Of a stretch of DNA of 64,000 nt, positions 18,931 to 28,301 are shown in pieces. The DNA comes from Bacteroidetes bacterium UKL13-3 (GTDB lineage Bacteria > Bacteroidota > Bacteroidia > UKL13-3): the NCBI GenBank assembly GCA_001602415.1, contig CP012155.1, positions 496,001-560,000 on the forward strand, given 5' to 3'. Position 1 is the stretch's first letter. The number at the start of each line of letters is the position of its first letter. Under the pieces are notes generated by a model, which was given only the letters and a program-made list of their open reading frames with translations, was not told the DNA's origin and searched no databases. Made by a program: the position numbers and the translations under genes.

Positions 18931-18965
18931 AAACAAAAAAGGCTGTTCGAATACAGCCTTTTTGT
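18931..18965 (-). terminator. Terminator after the poly-Thr lipoprotein
   Basis: Read on the minus strand, AAAAAGGCTGT and ACAGCCTTTTTT form a stem around TTCGA, followed by a T-rich tail. It lies 26 bases past the stop of the 18991-19606 gene. Confidence 0.75.
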
Positions 18966-18990
18966 AGTTGAGTTTTTAGTTTTATGGGCG

Positions 18991-19606
<616 letters not shown>

Positions 19607-19696
19607 GTTTGTGTTATGTTTTCTACAAACTTGGGGTAATTGCGAAACAGAGGCAATAGGACATTTTGCGTATTTTAATAGAGGGTTAAAAAAACA

Positions 19697-19720
19697 AAAG
19701 GCCACCCGAGGGTAGCCTTT
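19697..19720 (-). terminator. Terminator after the acyl-CoA dehydrogenase
   Basis: On the minus strand AAAGGCTACCC and GGGTGGCCTTT can pair (one G-T), followed by TTGTTTTTTT. It lies 22 bases beyond the stop at 19742. Confidence 0.7.
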
Positions 19721-19741
19721 ATATGTGGTAAGTGAATATTC

Positions 19742-20881
19742 TTATTTTAGTACTTCTCTCGAAATTACAATACGTTGTACTTCGGAAGTTCCTTCGTATA
19801 TCTGAGTGATTTTTGCATCGCGCATTAAACGCTCAACGTGGTATTCTTTTACATAACCATATCCTCCATGAATTTGAACTGCTTCTGTTGTAACCCACAT
19901 TGCTGTTTCCGATGCATACACTTTAGCCATTGCACTTGCCATTCCATAATCTTGGTGTGCATCTTTTAAGGCTGCTGCCTTTAAGCATAGTAAACGGGAT
20001 GCCTCAATTTGCGTAGCCATATCGGCTAACTTAAATTGAATAGCTTGATGGTGCATGATTTCTTTACCAAAAGCTTTGCGTTCTTTTGAATATTTTAATG
20101 CCAACTCATAAGCGCCACTGGCTATACCTAAAGCTTGAGAGGCAATACCAATACGGCCACCTGCTAACACTTTCATGGCAAACGTAAAGCCGAATCCATC
20201 ATCACCGATTCTATTTTCTTTTGGTACCTTTACATCTTGAAACATGATGGAGTGAGTGTCACTTCCGCGAATCCCCATTTTATCTTCTTTCTTACCAACA
20301 GTAACACCTGCCCAGCTTTTTTCAACAATAAATGCATTAATACCTTTGTGTTTTTTTTCCACATCGGTTTGCGCAATCACTAAATAGTATGTAGCCGAAT
20401 TTCCGCTGGTAATCCAATTTTTGGTTCCGTTCAATACATAGTGATCGCCCATGTCAATTGCAGTGGTGCGTTGTGACGTTGCATCACTTCCTGCCTCAGG
20501 CTCTGAGAGCAAAAATGCTCCGTGAACCTGACCACTTGCCATTGGTACCAGGTACTTTTGTTTTTGCTCTTCTGTACCATATGTTTCCAATCCCCAACAT
20601 ACAAGCGAGTTATTTACCGAAACTACTACAGAAGCGGAAGCATCTATTTTAGAAAGTTCTTCCATAGCCAACACATATGAGATAGTATCCATTCCCGATC
20701 CACCGTATTTAGGATCCACCATCATTCCCATAAATCCTAACTCGCCCAATTTTTTAATTTGTTCTGCGGGGAATTTTTGGTGATCATCACGTTCAATAAC
20801 GCCTGGAAGCAATTCTGTTTGTGCAAAGTCGCGAGCGGCCTGCTGTACGTTTAAGTGTTCTTCGGAAAGTTCAAAGTTCAT
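19742..20881 (-). CDS. Acyl-CoA dehydrogenase (short-chain type)
   Basis: FAD enzyme that introduces the 2,3-double bond into acyl-CoA in beta-oxidation or branched-chain degradation. All the main signatures are present: FLLSEPEAGSDATS for the flavin site, KNWITSGNSATYYLV, ALGIASGAYELALKYSKERKAFGK, and the C-terminal QIHGGYGYVKEYHVERLMRDAKI plus QIYEGTSEVQR, where the Glu of YEGTSE is the catalytic base. Its 379 aa is typical of the butyryl-CoA type. It appears monocistronic. Confidence 0.95.
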   Translation of the reverse strand: MNFELSEEHLNVQQAARDFAQTELLPGVIERDDHQKFPAEQIKKLGELGFMGMMVDPKYGGSGMDTISYVLAMEELSKIDASASVVVSVNNSLVCWGLETYGTEEQKQKYLVPMASGQVHGAFLLSEPEAGSDATSQRTTAIDMGDHYVLNGTKNWITSGNSATYYLVIAQTDVEKKHKGINAFIVEKSWAGVTVGKKEDKMGIRGSDTHSIMFQDVKVPKENRIGDDGFGFTFAMKVLAGGRIGIASQALGIASGAYELALKYSKERKAFGKEIMHHQAIQFKLADMATQIEASRLLCLKAAALKDAHQDYGMASAMAKVYASETAMWVTTEAVQIHGGYGYVKEYHVERLMRDAKITQIYEGTSEVQRIVISREVLK

Positions 20882-21249
20882 ATGCCTGTATTTTTATATA
20901 GTTGAAACAAGTTGGGTGATGCGAAAATACTGATATAGCTTGTAATTGCAAATGTTAGCCGAATTTATGACAGGGATGGGTTATGGCTGTTGTGGGGATA
21001 AAAGGATTGAGGGTTTAAGATATTAAGATATTGAGGAGGATAGGTTGGAGGAGGATTCTAAAGCCATTAAAGGATTAACCAATAACCGATTAACATAATT
21101 AACCGATGACACAATTAACAAACATGCTATCAGCCATGTACTAAAATAACGGAGGTCTGCTTCGATAAACTCAGCATGACATTGCTATGAATGAATTAAC
21201 CAATAACACAATTTACTATCAACAATGATCTATGAACTATCAACTCTCC
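20882..21249. other. Gene-free spacer between the acyl-CoA dehydrogenase and corA
   Basis: About 370 bases. Repeated phrases such as AACCAATAACCGATTAACAT and TTAACCGATGACACAATTAAC occupy the middle. No ORF, RNA or terminator was recognised. The promoter of the acyl-CoA dehydrogenase gene should be near 20900. Confidence 0.4.
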
Positions 21250-22146
21250 CTAAAGCCAACCCTTCCGCTTAAACCAGATCCACACCGCAATTGTAATTGC
21301 CAGCATGAGGCCTATTACTCCCGGATACCCCCAATGTGCTTCGAGTTCGGGCATGTATTTGAAGTTCATTCCATACACTCCAACAATGAATGTTAACGGT
21401 AAGAAAAAGGCTGTAAAAACAGTTAAGGTACGCATTACTTCATTGGTTCGTTGCGAGGATAAAGAGATATAAATATTGAGAAGCGAGTGGATGTTTTCAT
21501 AAACTTCCTCTAATTGTGTATCCGCTTTTACATAATAGTCTCGCAGATCTTGCATGAAAGGATTTTTCTTGGCAGGTAAGGCAGTTACTTTGTCGATAAT
21601 CTCTTTGGTAATATTATTAAGTTTTCGAATAACATATACTTTACGTTTAATGAGGTAAAGATTTTTAAGCAAATCGGGGATGCGTTTTTTGAGGAAGATG
21701 CGCGCTTCGTAAAAGTCAATTTCAATATCCAGTTTGCCAATTGGCTCCTCATAACTGGCTAAACATGCTTTTACCAATTTGCTCACCACATCATGCAACT
21801 GTGTGTGGTTGTGGTATTTTTCAACTACTTCATTCACTTTTACAAATGGTTTACGGTGAATGGTGATGAGCAGGTTTTTGGTAAAAAAGATGGCTAATTT
21901 GCGTGTTAAACCTTGGATTGAGTCGGCATTTTTATCGCATTCAGCATCGTAGTAGCGGCAAATAATAAAGTGGGTATCCTCAATTAATTCGTATTTGGGC
22001 AAGTGTTCGGGCTGCATGCAATCCTGAATGGTAGAAGGGTGGAGGTGGTATTTTTCACCAAGTGCCAACAATTCTTCATTGGTAGGATTAACAACATCTA
22101 TCCAATCAAAGGTAGAGTCTGATTTACTTGTAAATGGATGAATCAT
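21250..22146 (-). CDS. corA: CorA-family magnesium/cobalt channel
   Basis: A 298-aa Mg2+ channel. The large N-terminal cytoplasmic domain is followed by two C-terminal TM helices. The GMN selectivity motif sits at the end of TM1 (VGVYGMNFKYMPEL), then TM2 and a basic FKRKGWL end. The length is at the short end of the family but normal. It is monocistronic on the minus strand. Confidence 0.95.
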   Translation of the reverse strand: MIHPFTSKSDSTFDWIDVVNPTNEELLALGEKYHLHPSTIQDCMQPEHLPKYELIEDTHFIICRYYDAECDKNADSIQGLTRKLAIFFTKNLLITIHRKPFVKVNEVVEKYHNHTQLHDVVSKLVKACLASYEEPIGKLDIEIDFYEARIFLKKRIPDLLKNLYLIKRKVYVIRKLNNITKEIIDKVTALPAKKNPFMQDLRDYYVKADTQLEEVYENIHSLLNIYISLSSQRTNEVMRTLTVFTAFFLPLTFIVGVYGMNFKYMPELEAHWGYPGVIGLMLAITIAVWIWFKRKGWL

Positions 22147-22285
22147 AAATCAAATATACTCTTTACGGCAAAACAGGAAAGCACACGCTTGTTTATGATA
22201 GGTCAATTGTCAAAAAAACGTCATGCAAAACTTTTCTGTGTCCCCTTACGTATAATATGGTGTGTAATATTTCATAATTGTGGGT

Positions 22286-22347
22286 ATTGGTTGTTACAAC
22301 CAATGAAGAAACCCTGGGAGGAGTCCCGGGGTTTTCTTTTTGTTGTT
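22286..22347 (+). other. Two adjacent hairpins with a T-run, not assigned to a gene
   Basis: Hairpin 1: ATTGGTTG (22286-) pairs with its complement up to 22304. Hairpin 2: AAACCCTGGGA and TCCCGGGGTTT (22309-22334) pair over 11 bp around GGAG, followed by TCTTTTTGTTGTT. This is a terminator by structure, but no supported plus-strand gene ends here (corA points away). It may end a small RNA transcribed from around 22240 (a TATAAT lies at 22250-22255) or act as an attenuator. Confidence 0.45.
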
Positions 22348-22415
22348 ATCTGAAAATATTTCATTAAACTTGTTTATGAAATCACTTAAATTAACCCTAG
22401 AGAACCTCAACAAGG

Positions 22416-23379
22416 TTGACAGTTTCTCATCTCTCTCTCTCTCTACTAAGACAAGCATTTAAGAAGGTTTGTTTTATTCTGTTATTAACTCAGTCGTTAA
22501 CCGCCTTTGCTCAACTTAAGGTAAATAATATAGGCTACATAGGTATTGGAAATAACTCTCCAACCTACAAATTAGATGTTGAAGGAACGGTTCGTTACAG
22601 TAATTGGACAGATGTTATATTAAATTGGTCTGGTTTGTCTGGCGGTCCCGTTATGTACCCTGAACAAGATTGGTACTTGCAATTAGGGAAAAGCACCAAT
22701 AGAATTGGTAATATATTCGTTACAGGTATTCATACCAACAACTTATGGTATGATAGCGATGCAGAAGTAAAACAAGAGATTGAATCTGTAAAATCAGCGG
22801 TTAAATTGGTGCAAGCTTTGAATGGCAAAACATCATAGATTCAAGGATTATTTCTTTGAGAACCTGCCCGAAGTGGAGAAGAAAATATACACTAGAACAC
22901 AATTTGGATTTATTGCAGAAGAATTAGAGCAAGTTCTACCAAGTCTTGTTTACACGGATTCTGGAACAACTCATTCAAGAATTAACTATATTGGCATTAT
23001 TCCAATATTGGTTGAAGCTATAAAAGAACAACAATTACTCATTGATAGATTTGCTGAGACACAGTATGTGAAAAAGGATATTTCTGCTGGTACGTTTGAA
23101 TTAATCAACAAAGAGAATGAAGCGTTTCTTCTTCAGAATATTCCTAATCCATACACTGAAAAAACGGAAATTAAGTTTAATGTTCCACAGAGTGCCTCAA
23201 TCGCAATGATACTGATCTACAATTTGAATGGGGAGCAACTAAAAAAATACACCTTTTCCTCACATGGAAAGCAGAGTATAGTAATTAATGGTAATGAGTT
23301 TAATGCAGGCTCATATTACTATACATTAATCGTTGATAATAAGGAAGTAGATACCAAGAAAATGATTTTGGTTAAATAG
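22416..23379 (+). pseudogene. Frameshifted T9SS-sorted surface protein with S74/tail-fibre-type domain
   Basis: The N-terminal part carries a signal-like segment (FILLLTQSLTAFAQ), a repeat-like GIGNNSPTYKLDVEGTV segment, and a tail region typical of Bacteroidota proteins that use an S74-like chaperone domain (DAEVKQEIESVKSAVKLVQALNGKT). The frame then stops at 22838. The +1 frame continues with HRFKDYF, FGFIAEELEQVLPSLVY and a Por sorting domain (IPNPYTEKTEIKFNVP to the C-terminus). A single extra T near 22828 would explain the break. The 5' end is also doubtful: no ATG is in frame, only a TTG at 22416, while an ATG at 22376 is separated from the frame by a (CT)7 tract. Confidence 0.72.
22431..22444 (+). 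repeat. (CT)7 tract at the start of the T9SS protein gene
   Basis: Seven CT units between the only nearby ATG (22376) and the signal peptide coding region. With seven units the ATG frame ends at a TAA at 22460. A gain of one unit or loss of two would join the ATG to the signal peptide frame. Such tracts are known phase-variation elements in other bacteria. Confidence 0.6.
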
Positions 23380-23386
23380 TCGCAAT

Positions 23387-23824
23387 ATGAAAATGGTTTT
23401 AATATGCTTAGCCTTAATAACACAAGTTTTGTTATTTAGCTGTTCAAAGGATAGTCCAGTGAAAACTACACCAAAAGAGGAACCTGATTATAGAGATAAA
23501 TATATAGGTAACTATGATTGTTTAGTAACTCACATTCAAGATATGCAAGGACAATCCAGAATGCAGAAGGATACATTTACTACAATTCACTTAACAAAAG
23601 ATGAGGGTAAGGATTCTGCTTTGGTGATTTCATTTTTTGAGAATAAAAAGCTATTCTATCTGATGCCTAATGCTAATATTCATGATTATATAATAACTTT
23701 TAATCCACCATATTATGGAGATAGCGTTGGGTATTTCAAAATTGATAGTATGTATCTTTATTGGCTTGTATCACGTTCTCCAGGAGGAAGTGAATTATTT
23801 ATGATGAAAGGAAAAAAACAATGA
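23387..23824 (+). CDS. Hypothetical lipoprotein
   Basis: A 145-aa lipoprotein (lipobox LLFSC, Cys19). The body has EEPDYRDKYIGNYDC and ends with FMMKGKKQ. The protein at 24833-25267 has the same layout (ADYRTKFAGSFSC and WEVAGKKQQ), so the two are paralogs flanking the GH16 gene. Its stop overlaps the GH16 start (ATGA). Function unknown; probably an outer-membrane-anchored partner of the glucanase or a domain that monitors the surface. Confidence 0.75.
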   Translation: MKMVLICLALITQVLLFSCSKDSPVKTTPKEEPDYRDKYIGNYDCLVTHIQDMQGQSRMQKDTFTTIHLTKDEGKDSALVISFFENKKLFYLMPNANIHDYIITFNPPYYGDSVGYFKIDSMYLYWLVSRSPGGSELFMMKGKKQ

Positions 23825-24816
23825 GAAACTATAAATTAATACTAATACTCACTATTGCATTGTATAAAGAGGATTTTGCTCAAACCCCTGCAAATGATCA
23901 AAACTGGAATCTTATTTTTAATGAAGAGTTTAATACACGACCAGCAGGACCAACATGGAGTATAGATAATTTAATGAACCATAATAATGAGCCTCAAATA
24001 GCTACAAATCGAGTTGATAATGTATTTGTTGGTAGTGGTATATTAACACTTAGAACAAAAAAAGAATCTTTTGTATATAATGGTGAAACATTTAACTATA
24101 CGGCAGGACAAATTCGAACAATTAATACATTTAAGTATGGATTTTTTGAAGCGAAAGTATTGTGTCCAAGTGGTAAAGGGTATTGGCCTGCGTTTTGGTT
24201 GCATACAGGGGCTACTATTTATTGTAATTATAATGAAATTGATGTTTTTGAGAATGACGGTGGCAACAGCTACTTCTACTCTAATAATGTGTGGTATCAA
24301 ACTCCAACTAATTGTATTCAAAACTCTACAACTCAGCATCCTTTCATGAATAAAGCAAATTCTTTCTTAATTTCAGACACTTGGCATCTTTGGGGATTAG
24401 AATGGGCACCAGATAAGTTGATTTTTTATTTGGATGGGAAAGAAATAAGAAGAGTTTATACGCAATATGTTACTGACTTTTTACCTATAATTATCGGTCA
24501 AGGCCTTTATCGTTATGATGATGCTGAAAATAGAGGCCCTGATAGCACCACACCTTTGAATGGTGACTTTAAGATTGATTATGTAAAGGTGTATAAAAAG
24601 ATGTTCAATTGCAGTCAGAATACAACCATTAACGATTTTTCGACTTACACATACAATGTAAAGAAAAATATTATAGTAGGTGATGGGACAAATTCGATAG
24701 CTGTGCCTGCATCCAGTGCCGTAATGCTAATGGCAACTGATGGAATTACTATTTCTAACAACTTTACTGTGCCACTAGGAAGCGAATTTGGAGCTTTTAA
24801 TACAGTATGTGAATAA
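23821..24816 (+). CDS. Secreted glycoside hydrolase family 16 (laminarinase-like)
   Basis: A 331-aa protein with a signal peptide ending near DFAQT. The GH16 fold is supported by NLIFNEEF, the substrate-side KGYWPAFWL, the catalytic motif EIDVFE (nucleophile and acid/base Glu, near residues 140-145), and WHLWGLEWAPDKLIFYLDGKE. It probably cleaves beta-1,3 or mixed-linkage glucan. The last ~75 residues are a Cys-containing tail without a clear Por sorting signature. It is translationally coupled to the upstream lipoprotein. Confidence 0.9.
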   Translation: MRNYKLILILTIALYKEDFAQTPANDQNWNLIFNEEFNTRPAGPTWSIDNLMNHNNEPQIATNRVDNVFVGSGILTLRTKKESFVYNGETFNYTAGQIRTINTFKYGFFEAKVLCPSGKGYWPAFWLHTGATIYCNYNEIDVFENDGGNSYFYSNNVWYQTPTNCIQNSTTQHPFMNKANSFLISDTWHLWGLEWAPDKLIFYLDGKEIRRVYTQYVTDFLPIIIGQGLYRYDDAENRGPDSTTPLNGDFKIDYVKVYKKMFNCSQNTTINDFSTYTYNVKKNIIVGDGTNSIAVPASSAVMLMATDGITISNNFTVPLGSEFGAFNTVCE

Positions 24817-24832
24817 CTTAAATTTAACTTTT

Positions 24833-25267
24833 ATGAAAACATTGGTGTTATTAATAATAGGAGTTCTCAGCATTACTGTATGCAGTTGTCATAAAGATGA
24901 TTCGAACAGACAAGGCACTACAACGGGTGTAAAAGATACAGCAGATTATCGAACTAAATTTGCCGGTAGTTTTAGCTGTATGGTTATCAATACGTATAAA
25001 TCAGATTCGACTCATATAGTAACGCAAGGGAAACATTTAGTTACATCAACTATTGAAGAGGGGAGTGATTCAACTATGAGGTTTACGTGTGATAGCAATT
25101 TCGTTGTGGTTCATTTGGTCACATTTTTCGGAGTAGTTACTGAATATGGAGGATTATTGTCATATGGAAAATTCACAAATGGAGGAGATAGTCTATACTT
25201 ACGTGTTTATTCCTCTGGTCATGTAGGATCGAACCTGTGGGAAGTTGCCGGTAAAAAACAGCAATAA
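24833..25267 (+). CDS. Hypothetical lipoprotein, paralog of the 23387-23824 protein
   Basis: A 144-aa lipoprotein with an ITVCSC lipobox when started at the ATG at 24833. The longer frame would begin inside the GH16 gene. It shares DYRxKFxGxFxC and the C-terminal GKKQ with the lipoprotein on the other side of the GH16 gene. It is followed by a strong terminator at 25281. Confidence 0.72.
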   Translation: MKTLVLLIIGVLSITVCSCHKDDSNRQGTTTGVKDTADYRTKFAGSFSCMVINTYKSDSTHIVTQGKHLVTSTIEEGSDSTMRFTCDSNFVVVHLVTFFGVVTEYGGLLSYGKFTNGGDSLYLRVYSSGHVGSNLWEVAGKKQQ

Positions 25268-25280
25268 CTAAGGTCAAATA

Positions 25281-25319
25281 AAAAAGCCTCGCAAACCCAA
25301 AATGTAAGCGAGGCTTTTT
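25281..25319. terminator. Terminator shared by the lipoprotein gene and the stranded typA tail
   Basis: A perfect 12-bp stem AAAAAGCCTCGC / GCGAGGCTTTTT. The GCCTCGC/GCGAGGC core and the CCCAAA loop are shared with the typA terminator at 26217-26250, showing that this was once the typA terminator. Confidence 0.88.
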
Positions 25320-25345
25320 GCCAAGAGCTAAAGGCTAACAGCCAA

Positions 25346-25476
25346 CTATGCTGAAGCAGTAGCGTTTTTGTTACGCTTACGTTCGTTTTCATCTAAGTAG
25401 ATTATACGTAAACGAAGTGATTGAGGAGTGATTTCTACGTACTCATCACCTTGGATGTATTCCATACACTCTTCCA
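25346..25476 (-). pseudogene. Stranded 3' end of typA (second copy)
   Basis: On the minus strand this encodes [16 protein letters not shown] and continues to a stop at 25346, matching the last ~39 conserved codons of the intact typA (26301-28118). Compared codon by codon there are six silent differences and one replacement (Lys to Ile), after which the last residues differ (ATASA against ASSQVTA). The copy begins 9 bases from the left REP of the RAYT1 element. It has no start and no upstream gene body. Confidence 0.9.
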
Positions 25477-25484
25477 AACCCCGA

Positions 25485-25519
25485 GTTCTCGCGAACTTCC
25501 GAGTTCGTGAGTATTAGAA
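25485..25519. repeat. Left REP hairpin of RAYT1
   Basis: 35 bases, repeated in inverted orientation at 26146-26180 with one mismatch. In the CTCAC orientation it folds as a 3-bp outer stem (CTC/GAG), one A-C mismatch, a 5-bp inner stem (CGAAC/GTTCG) and a 6-base loop. Confidence 0.88.
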
Positions 25520-25601
25520 CGATAATCTTTATATTAACCGAATGTTGCCAAGTAATATAAAACCCCAAGTCCTATTTAATACAACTTTAAACCCCATAAG
25601 C

Positions 25602-26135
25602 ATGTCAGAATATCTTAAAACCGAAGAAGGAAAAACATACTTTATAACTTTTGCAGTAGTTGATTGGATTGATGTATTTACCAGAGAATGTTATGTCAAC
25701 ACTTTATTGGATAGCATAAAATATTGTCAGAAAGAAAAAGGGTTGCTGTTGTATTCCTATTGCATTTTACCAAGGCATGTTCATATGATAGCAGGTACTG
25801 AGAATGGAACATTGGGTGAATTATTGCGGGACTTAAAAGGATTTACCTCAAGAAAAATTATTAAGGAAATAACCGCAAATCCACAGGAAAGCAGACGTGA
25901 ATGGTTATTGCAAGCATTTAAAAAAGCCGGAGCTGTATCTGGTCAGAAACAAAAATATAAATTTTGGCAACATAGCAATCATCCTGAGGAGTTGTATTCA
26001 GATAAGTTTATCAATCAGAAGGAACGTTATATTTTAATGAACTCGATTGAAATGGGAATGGTGAGCAAGCCTGAACATTATCGGTTAAGTTCTGCCTGCG
26101 AGGAAAGTCCTTTAAAAGTTTTGCCGTTGAGATAA
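25602..26135 (+). CDS. REP-associated tyrosine transposase (RAYT1)
   Basis: A 177-aa Y1 transposase (IS200/TnpA-REP superfamily). The metal-binding HUH motif is HVH in ILPRHVHMIAG (near residues 57-67). The catalytic tyrosine is probably in QKERYILMNSIEMG near the C-terminus, corresponding to the Y..NP.. motif. The ATG at 25602 (MSEYLKTEEGKTYFI) matches the start of the second copy at 60481, which is the same length and close to 80% identical by eye. Such enzymes nick single-stranded REP hairpins. Confidence 0.92.
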   Translation: MSEYLKTEEGKTYFITFAVVDWIDVFTRECYVNTLLDSIKYCQKEKGLLLYSYCILPRHVHMIAGTENGTLGELLRDLKGFTSRKIIKEITANPQESRREWLLQAFKKAGAVSGQKQKYKFWQHSNHPEELYSDKFINQKERYILMNSIEMGMVSKPEHYRLSSACEESPLKVLPLR

Positions 26136-26145
26136 TGATTAGGAA

Positions 26146-26180
26146 TTCTAATACTCACGAACTCGGAGGTTCGCGAGAAC
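26146..26180. repeat. Right REP hairpin of RAYT1
   Basis: Inverted copy of the REP at 25485-25519. Same geometry: CTC-A-CGAAC, loop TCGGAG, GTTCG-C-GAG, then AAC. Confidence 0.88.
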
Positions 26181-26216
26181 ATGGGTTGTATTTCTATATG
26201 TGATATAACTGAAAAC

Positions 26217-26250
26217 GCCTCGCAATCCCAAAGGAAAGCGAGGCATTTTT
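26217..26250 (-). terminator. typA terminator
   Basis: GCCTCGC and GCGAGGC arms around a 14-base loop, with an A/T-rich run on each side (T-run on the minus strand formed by the AAAA before it). It is homologous to the terminator at 25281. Confidence 0.8.
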
Positions 26251-26300
26251 TATACTGTAAAATTAATCAACCAATCACTTAGTCAACCAATCAACTTAAA

Positions 26301-28118
26301 TTAAGCAGTAACTTGAGACGAAGCATTTTTGTTACGTTTACGTTCGTTTTCATCTAAGTAGATTTTACGTAAACGAAGCGATTGAGGAGTGATTTCCACG
26401 TACTCATCACCTTGGATATATTCCATACATTCTTCCAAACTCATATTGATTTTTGGAGCCATACGAGCTTTATCATCCGTACCTGAAGCACGCATATTGG
26501 TTAATTTTTTCTCCTTGGTAATGTTTACTACTAAGTCGTCCTGACGGTTATTTTCGCCAATAATCATTCCCATGTATATCTCATCACCGGCCTCAACGAA
26601 GAAACGTCCGCGGTCTTGAAGTTTATCAATGGAGTATGCAATTGCTGTTCCTTGCTCACCGCTAATCATTACACCTGCCAAACGACTAGGAATAACACCT
26701 TTCCAAGGCTCAAATGCTTTGAAACGGTGTGCCATGATAGCTTCACCCGCAGTTGCTGTTAATATGTTGTTTCGCAAACCGATGATACCACGTGATGGAA
26801 TTTCGAACTCTAGGTGAATCAAATCGCCTTTAGGTTCCATTACCAGCATATCACCTTTACGCTGACTTACCAATTCGATTACTTTACCAGATCCTTCTTG
26901 AGGAACGTCAACCGTTAAAATCTCGATAGGCTCACATTTAACACCGTCAATTTCTTTAACGATTACCTGTGGCTGACCAACCTGCATTTCATATCCTTCA
27001 CGTCTCATGGTTTCAATTAAAACCGATAAGTGAAGAATACCACGACCGAATACCATGTATGAGTCTGCTGCATTTGTTTCTTCAACACGCAAGGCAAGAT
27101 TTTTTTCCAATTCTTTAAATAAACGATCGCGTAAATGGCGTGAAGTAACAAACTTACCTTCTTTACCAAAAAACGGAGAGTTATTGATACAGAACAACAT
27201 GTTCATGGTTGGCTCATCAATATTGATAGGTGTTAAGCCTTCCGGGTTTTCAAAATCGGCAATGGTATCACCAATTTCAAATCCTTCTATACCCATAACC
27301 GCACAAATATCACCTGCAAAAGCTTCTTCCACTTTCATTTTACCCAAACCTTCAAACGTGTACAATTCCTTGATACGTGATTTTTGGATAGAACCATCGC
27401 GTTTAACCAAACTGATAGGTTGGCCAACTTTAATGTTACCACGTAAAATACGACCAACCGCAATACGGCCTGTAAATGAAGAGTAATCCAATGACGTGAT
27501 TTGCATTTGCAACGTTCCAATCTCTACATGCGGAGGTGGGATTTGAGCAATGATATCATCTAATAATGCCGTGAAATCTTCAGTTGGTGTTTTCCAATCT
27601 GGGCCCATCCAACCTTGTTTAGAGCTACCGTAAATGGTGTGGAAGTCTAACTGCTCTTCAGTTGCATCTAAGTTAAAAAACAAATCAAATACCTGATCAT
27701 GGATTTCATCCGGACGACAGTTTGGTTTGTCTACTTTATTGATAACAACAATAGGTTTTTTACCCAAGGCCAATGCTTTTTGTAACACAAAACGTGTTTG
27801 TGGCATTGGTCCTTCAAACGCATCAACCAATAGCAAAACGCCATCGGCCATGTTCAATACACGCTCTACTTCACCGCCAAAGTCCGCGTGACCAGGGGTA
27901 TCTATAATATTGATTTTGGTACCTTTATATTGTACAGAAATGTTTTTAGCCAAAATAGTGATACCACGTTCACGCTCAAGGTCATTATTATCGAGGATAA
28001 GATCACCTGTTGCTTGGTTTTCACGGAACAATTGGGTTTGGTGAATAATCTTGTCTACCAATGTGGTTTTACCGTGGTCAACGTGCGCTATAATAGCAAT
28101 GTTACGAATGTTTTGCAT
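26301..28118 (-). CDS. typA: Translational GTPase TypA/BipA
   Basis: A 605-aa ribosome-associated GTPase involved in 50S assembly at low temperature and stress. G1 is [13 protein letters not shown] at residues 9-21; G3 [15 protein letters not shown] and G4 NKVDKPNC are also present. EF-G-like domains and the BipA-specific C-terminal region ([23 protein letters not shown]) follow. The last codons differ from the stranded copy at 25346-25476, which suggests that the tail was exchanged when RAYT1 arrived. Confidence 0.97.
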   Translation of the reverse strand: MQNIRNIAIIAHVDHGKTTLVDKIIHQTQLFRENQATGDLILDNNDLERERGITILAKNISVQYKGTKINIIDTPGHADFGGEVERVLNMADGVLLLVDAFEGPMPQTRFVLQKALALGKKPIVVINKVDKPNCRPDEIHDQVFDLFFNLDATEEQLDFHTIYGSSKQGWMGPDWKTPTEDFTALLDDIIAQIPPPHVEIGTLQMQITSLDYSSFTGRIAVGRILRGNIKVGQPISLVKRDGSIQKSRIKELYTFEGLGKMKVEEAFAGDICAVMGIEGFEIGDTIADFENPEGLTPINIDEPTMNMLFCINNSPFFGKEGKFVTSRHLRDRLFKELEKNLALRVEETNAADSYMVFGRGILHLSVLIETMRREGYEMQVGQPQVIVKEIDGVKCEPIEILTVDVPQEGSGKVIELVSQRKGDMLVMEPKGDLIHLEFEIPSRGIIGLRNNILTATAGEAIMAHRFKAFEPWKGVIPSRLAGVMISGEQGTAIAYSIDKLQDRGRFFVEAGDEIYMGMIIGENNRQDDLVVNITKEKKLTNMRASGTDDKARMAPKINMSLEECMEYIQGDEYVEITPQSLRLRKIYLDENERKRNKNASSQVTA

Positions 28119-28144
28119 TGTGCCTAATTAGAAAAATTGAGGCG

Positions 28145-28152
28145 CAAATGTA
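28145..28152 (-). promoter_or_regulatory. -7 box of the typA promoter
   Basis: Read on the minus strand this is TACATTTG, an exact TAnnTTTG box, 26 bases before the typA start. No clear TTTG is seen at the -33 position. Confidence 0.45.
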
Positions 28153-28301
28153 GGTAAAATAGTTAATAGTTTTATAAAATGATGGTTATTAGTTGTTTGT
28201 TTTGGGTGATAAATGTCAATTCCTTGTTATTGAGTTGATACTTATGAGAGAAAGGCTGATTTTAATGCTCAATATCCCTAATGGGAACGTGCCATTCTTC
28301 C

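Larger units (their letters stand above)
25485..26180 (+). mobile_element. REP-flanked RAYT element 1
   Basis: A transposase of the REP-associated tyrosine family bracketed by a pair of inverted REP hairpins. It lies at the 3' end of typA, between the intact typA tail plus terminator and a second, orphaned tail plus terminator. No target duplication of the ordinary kind is seen. The duplicated sequence is the typA end itself. Confidence 0.8.

Noticed and set aside
22138-22353. 71-codon frame over the corA start and the double hairpin
   Set aside because: It crosses the terminator-like stem and overlaps the corA 5' end. No similarity to a known protein.
24043-24349. Frames of about 90 codons on both strands inside the GH16 gene
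   Set aside because: They lie inside the GH16 coding region and have no motif of their own.
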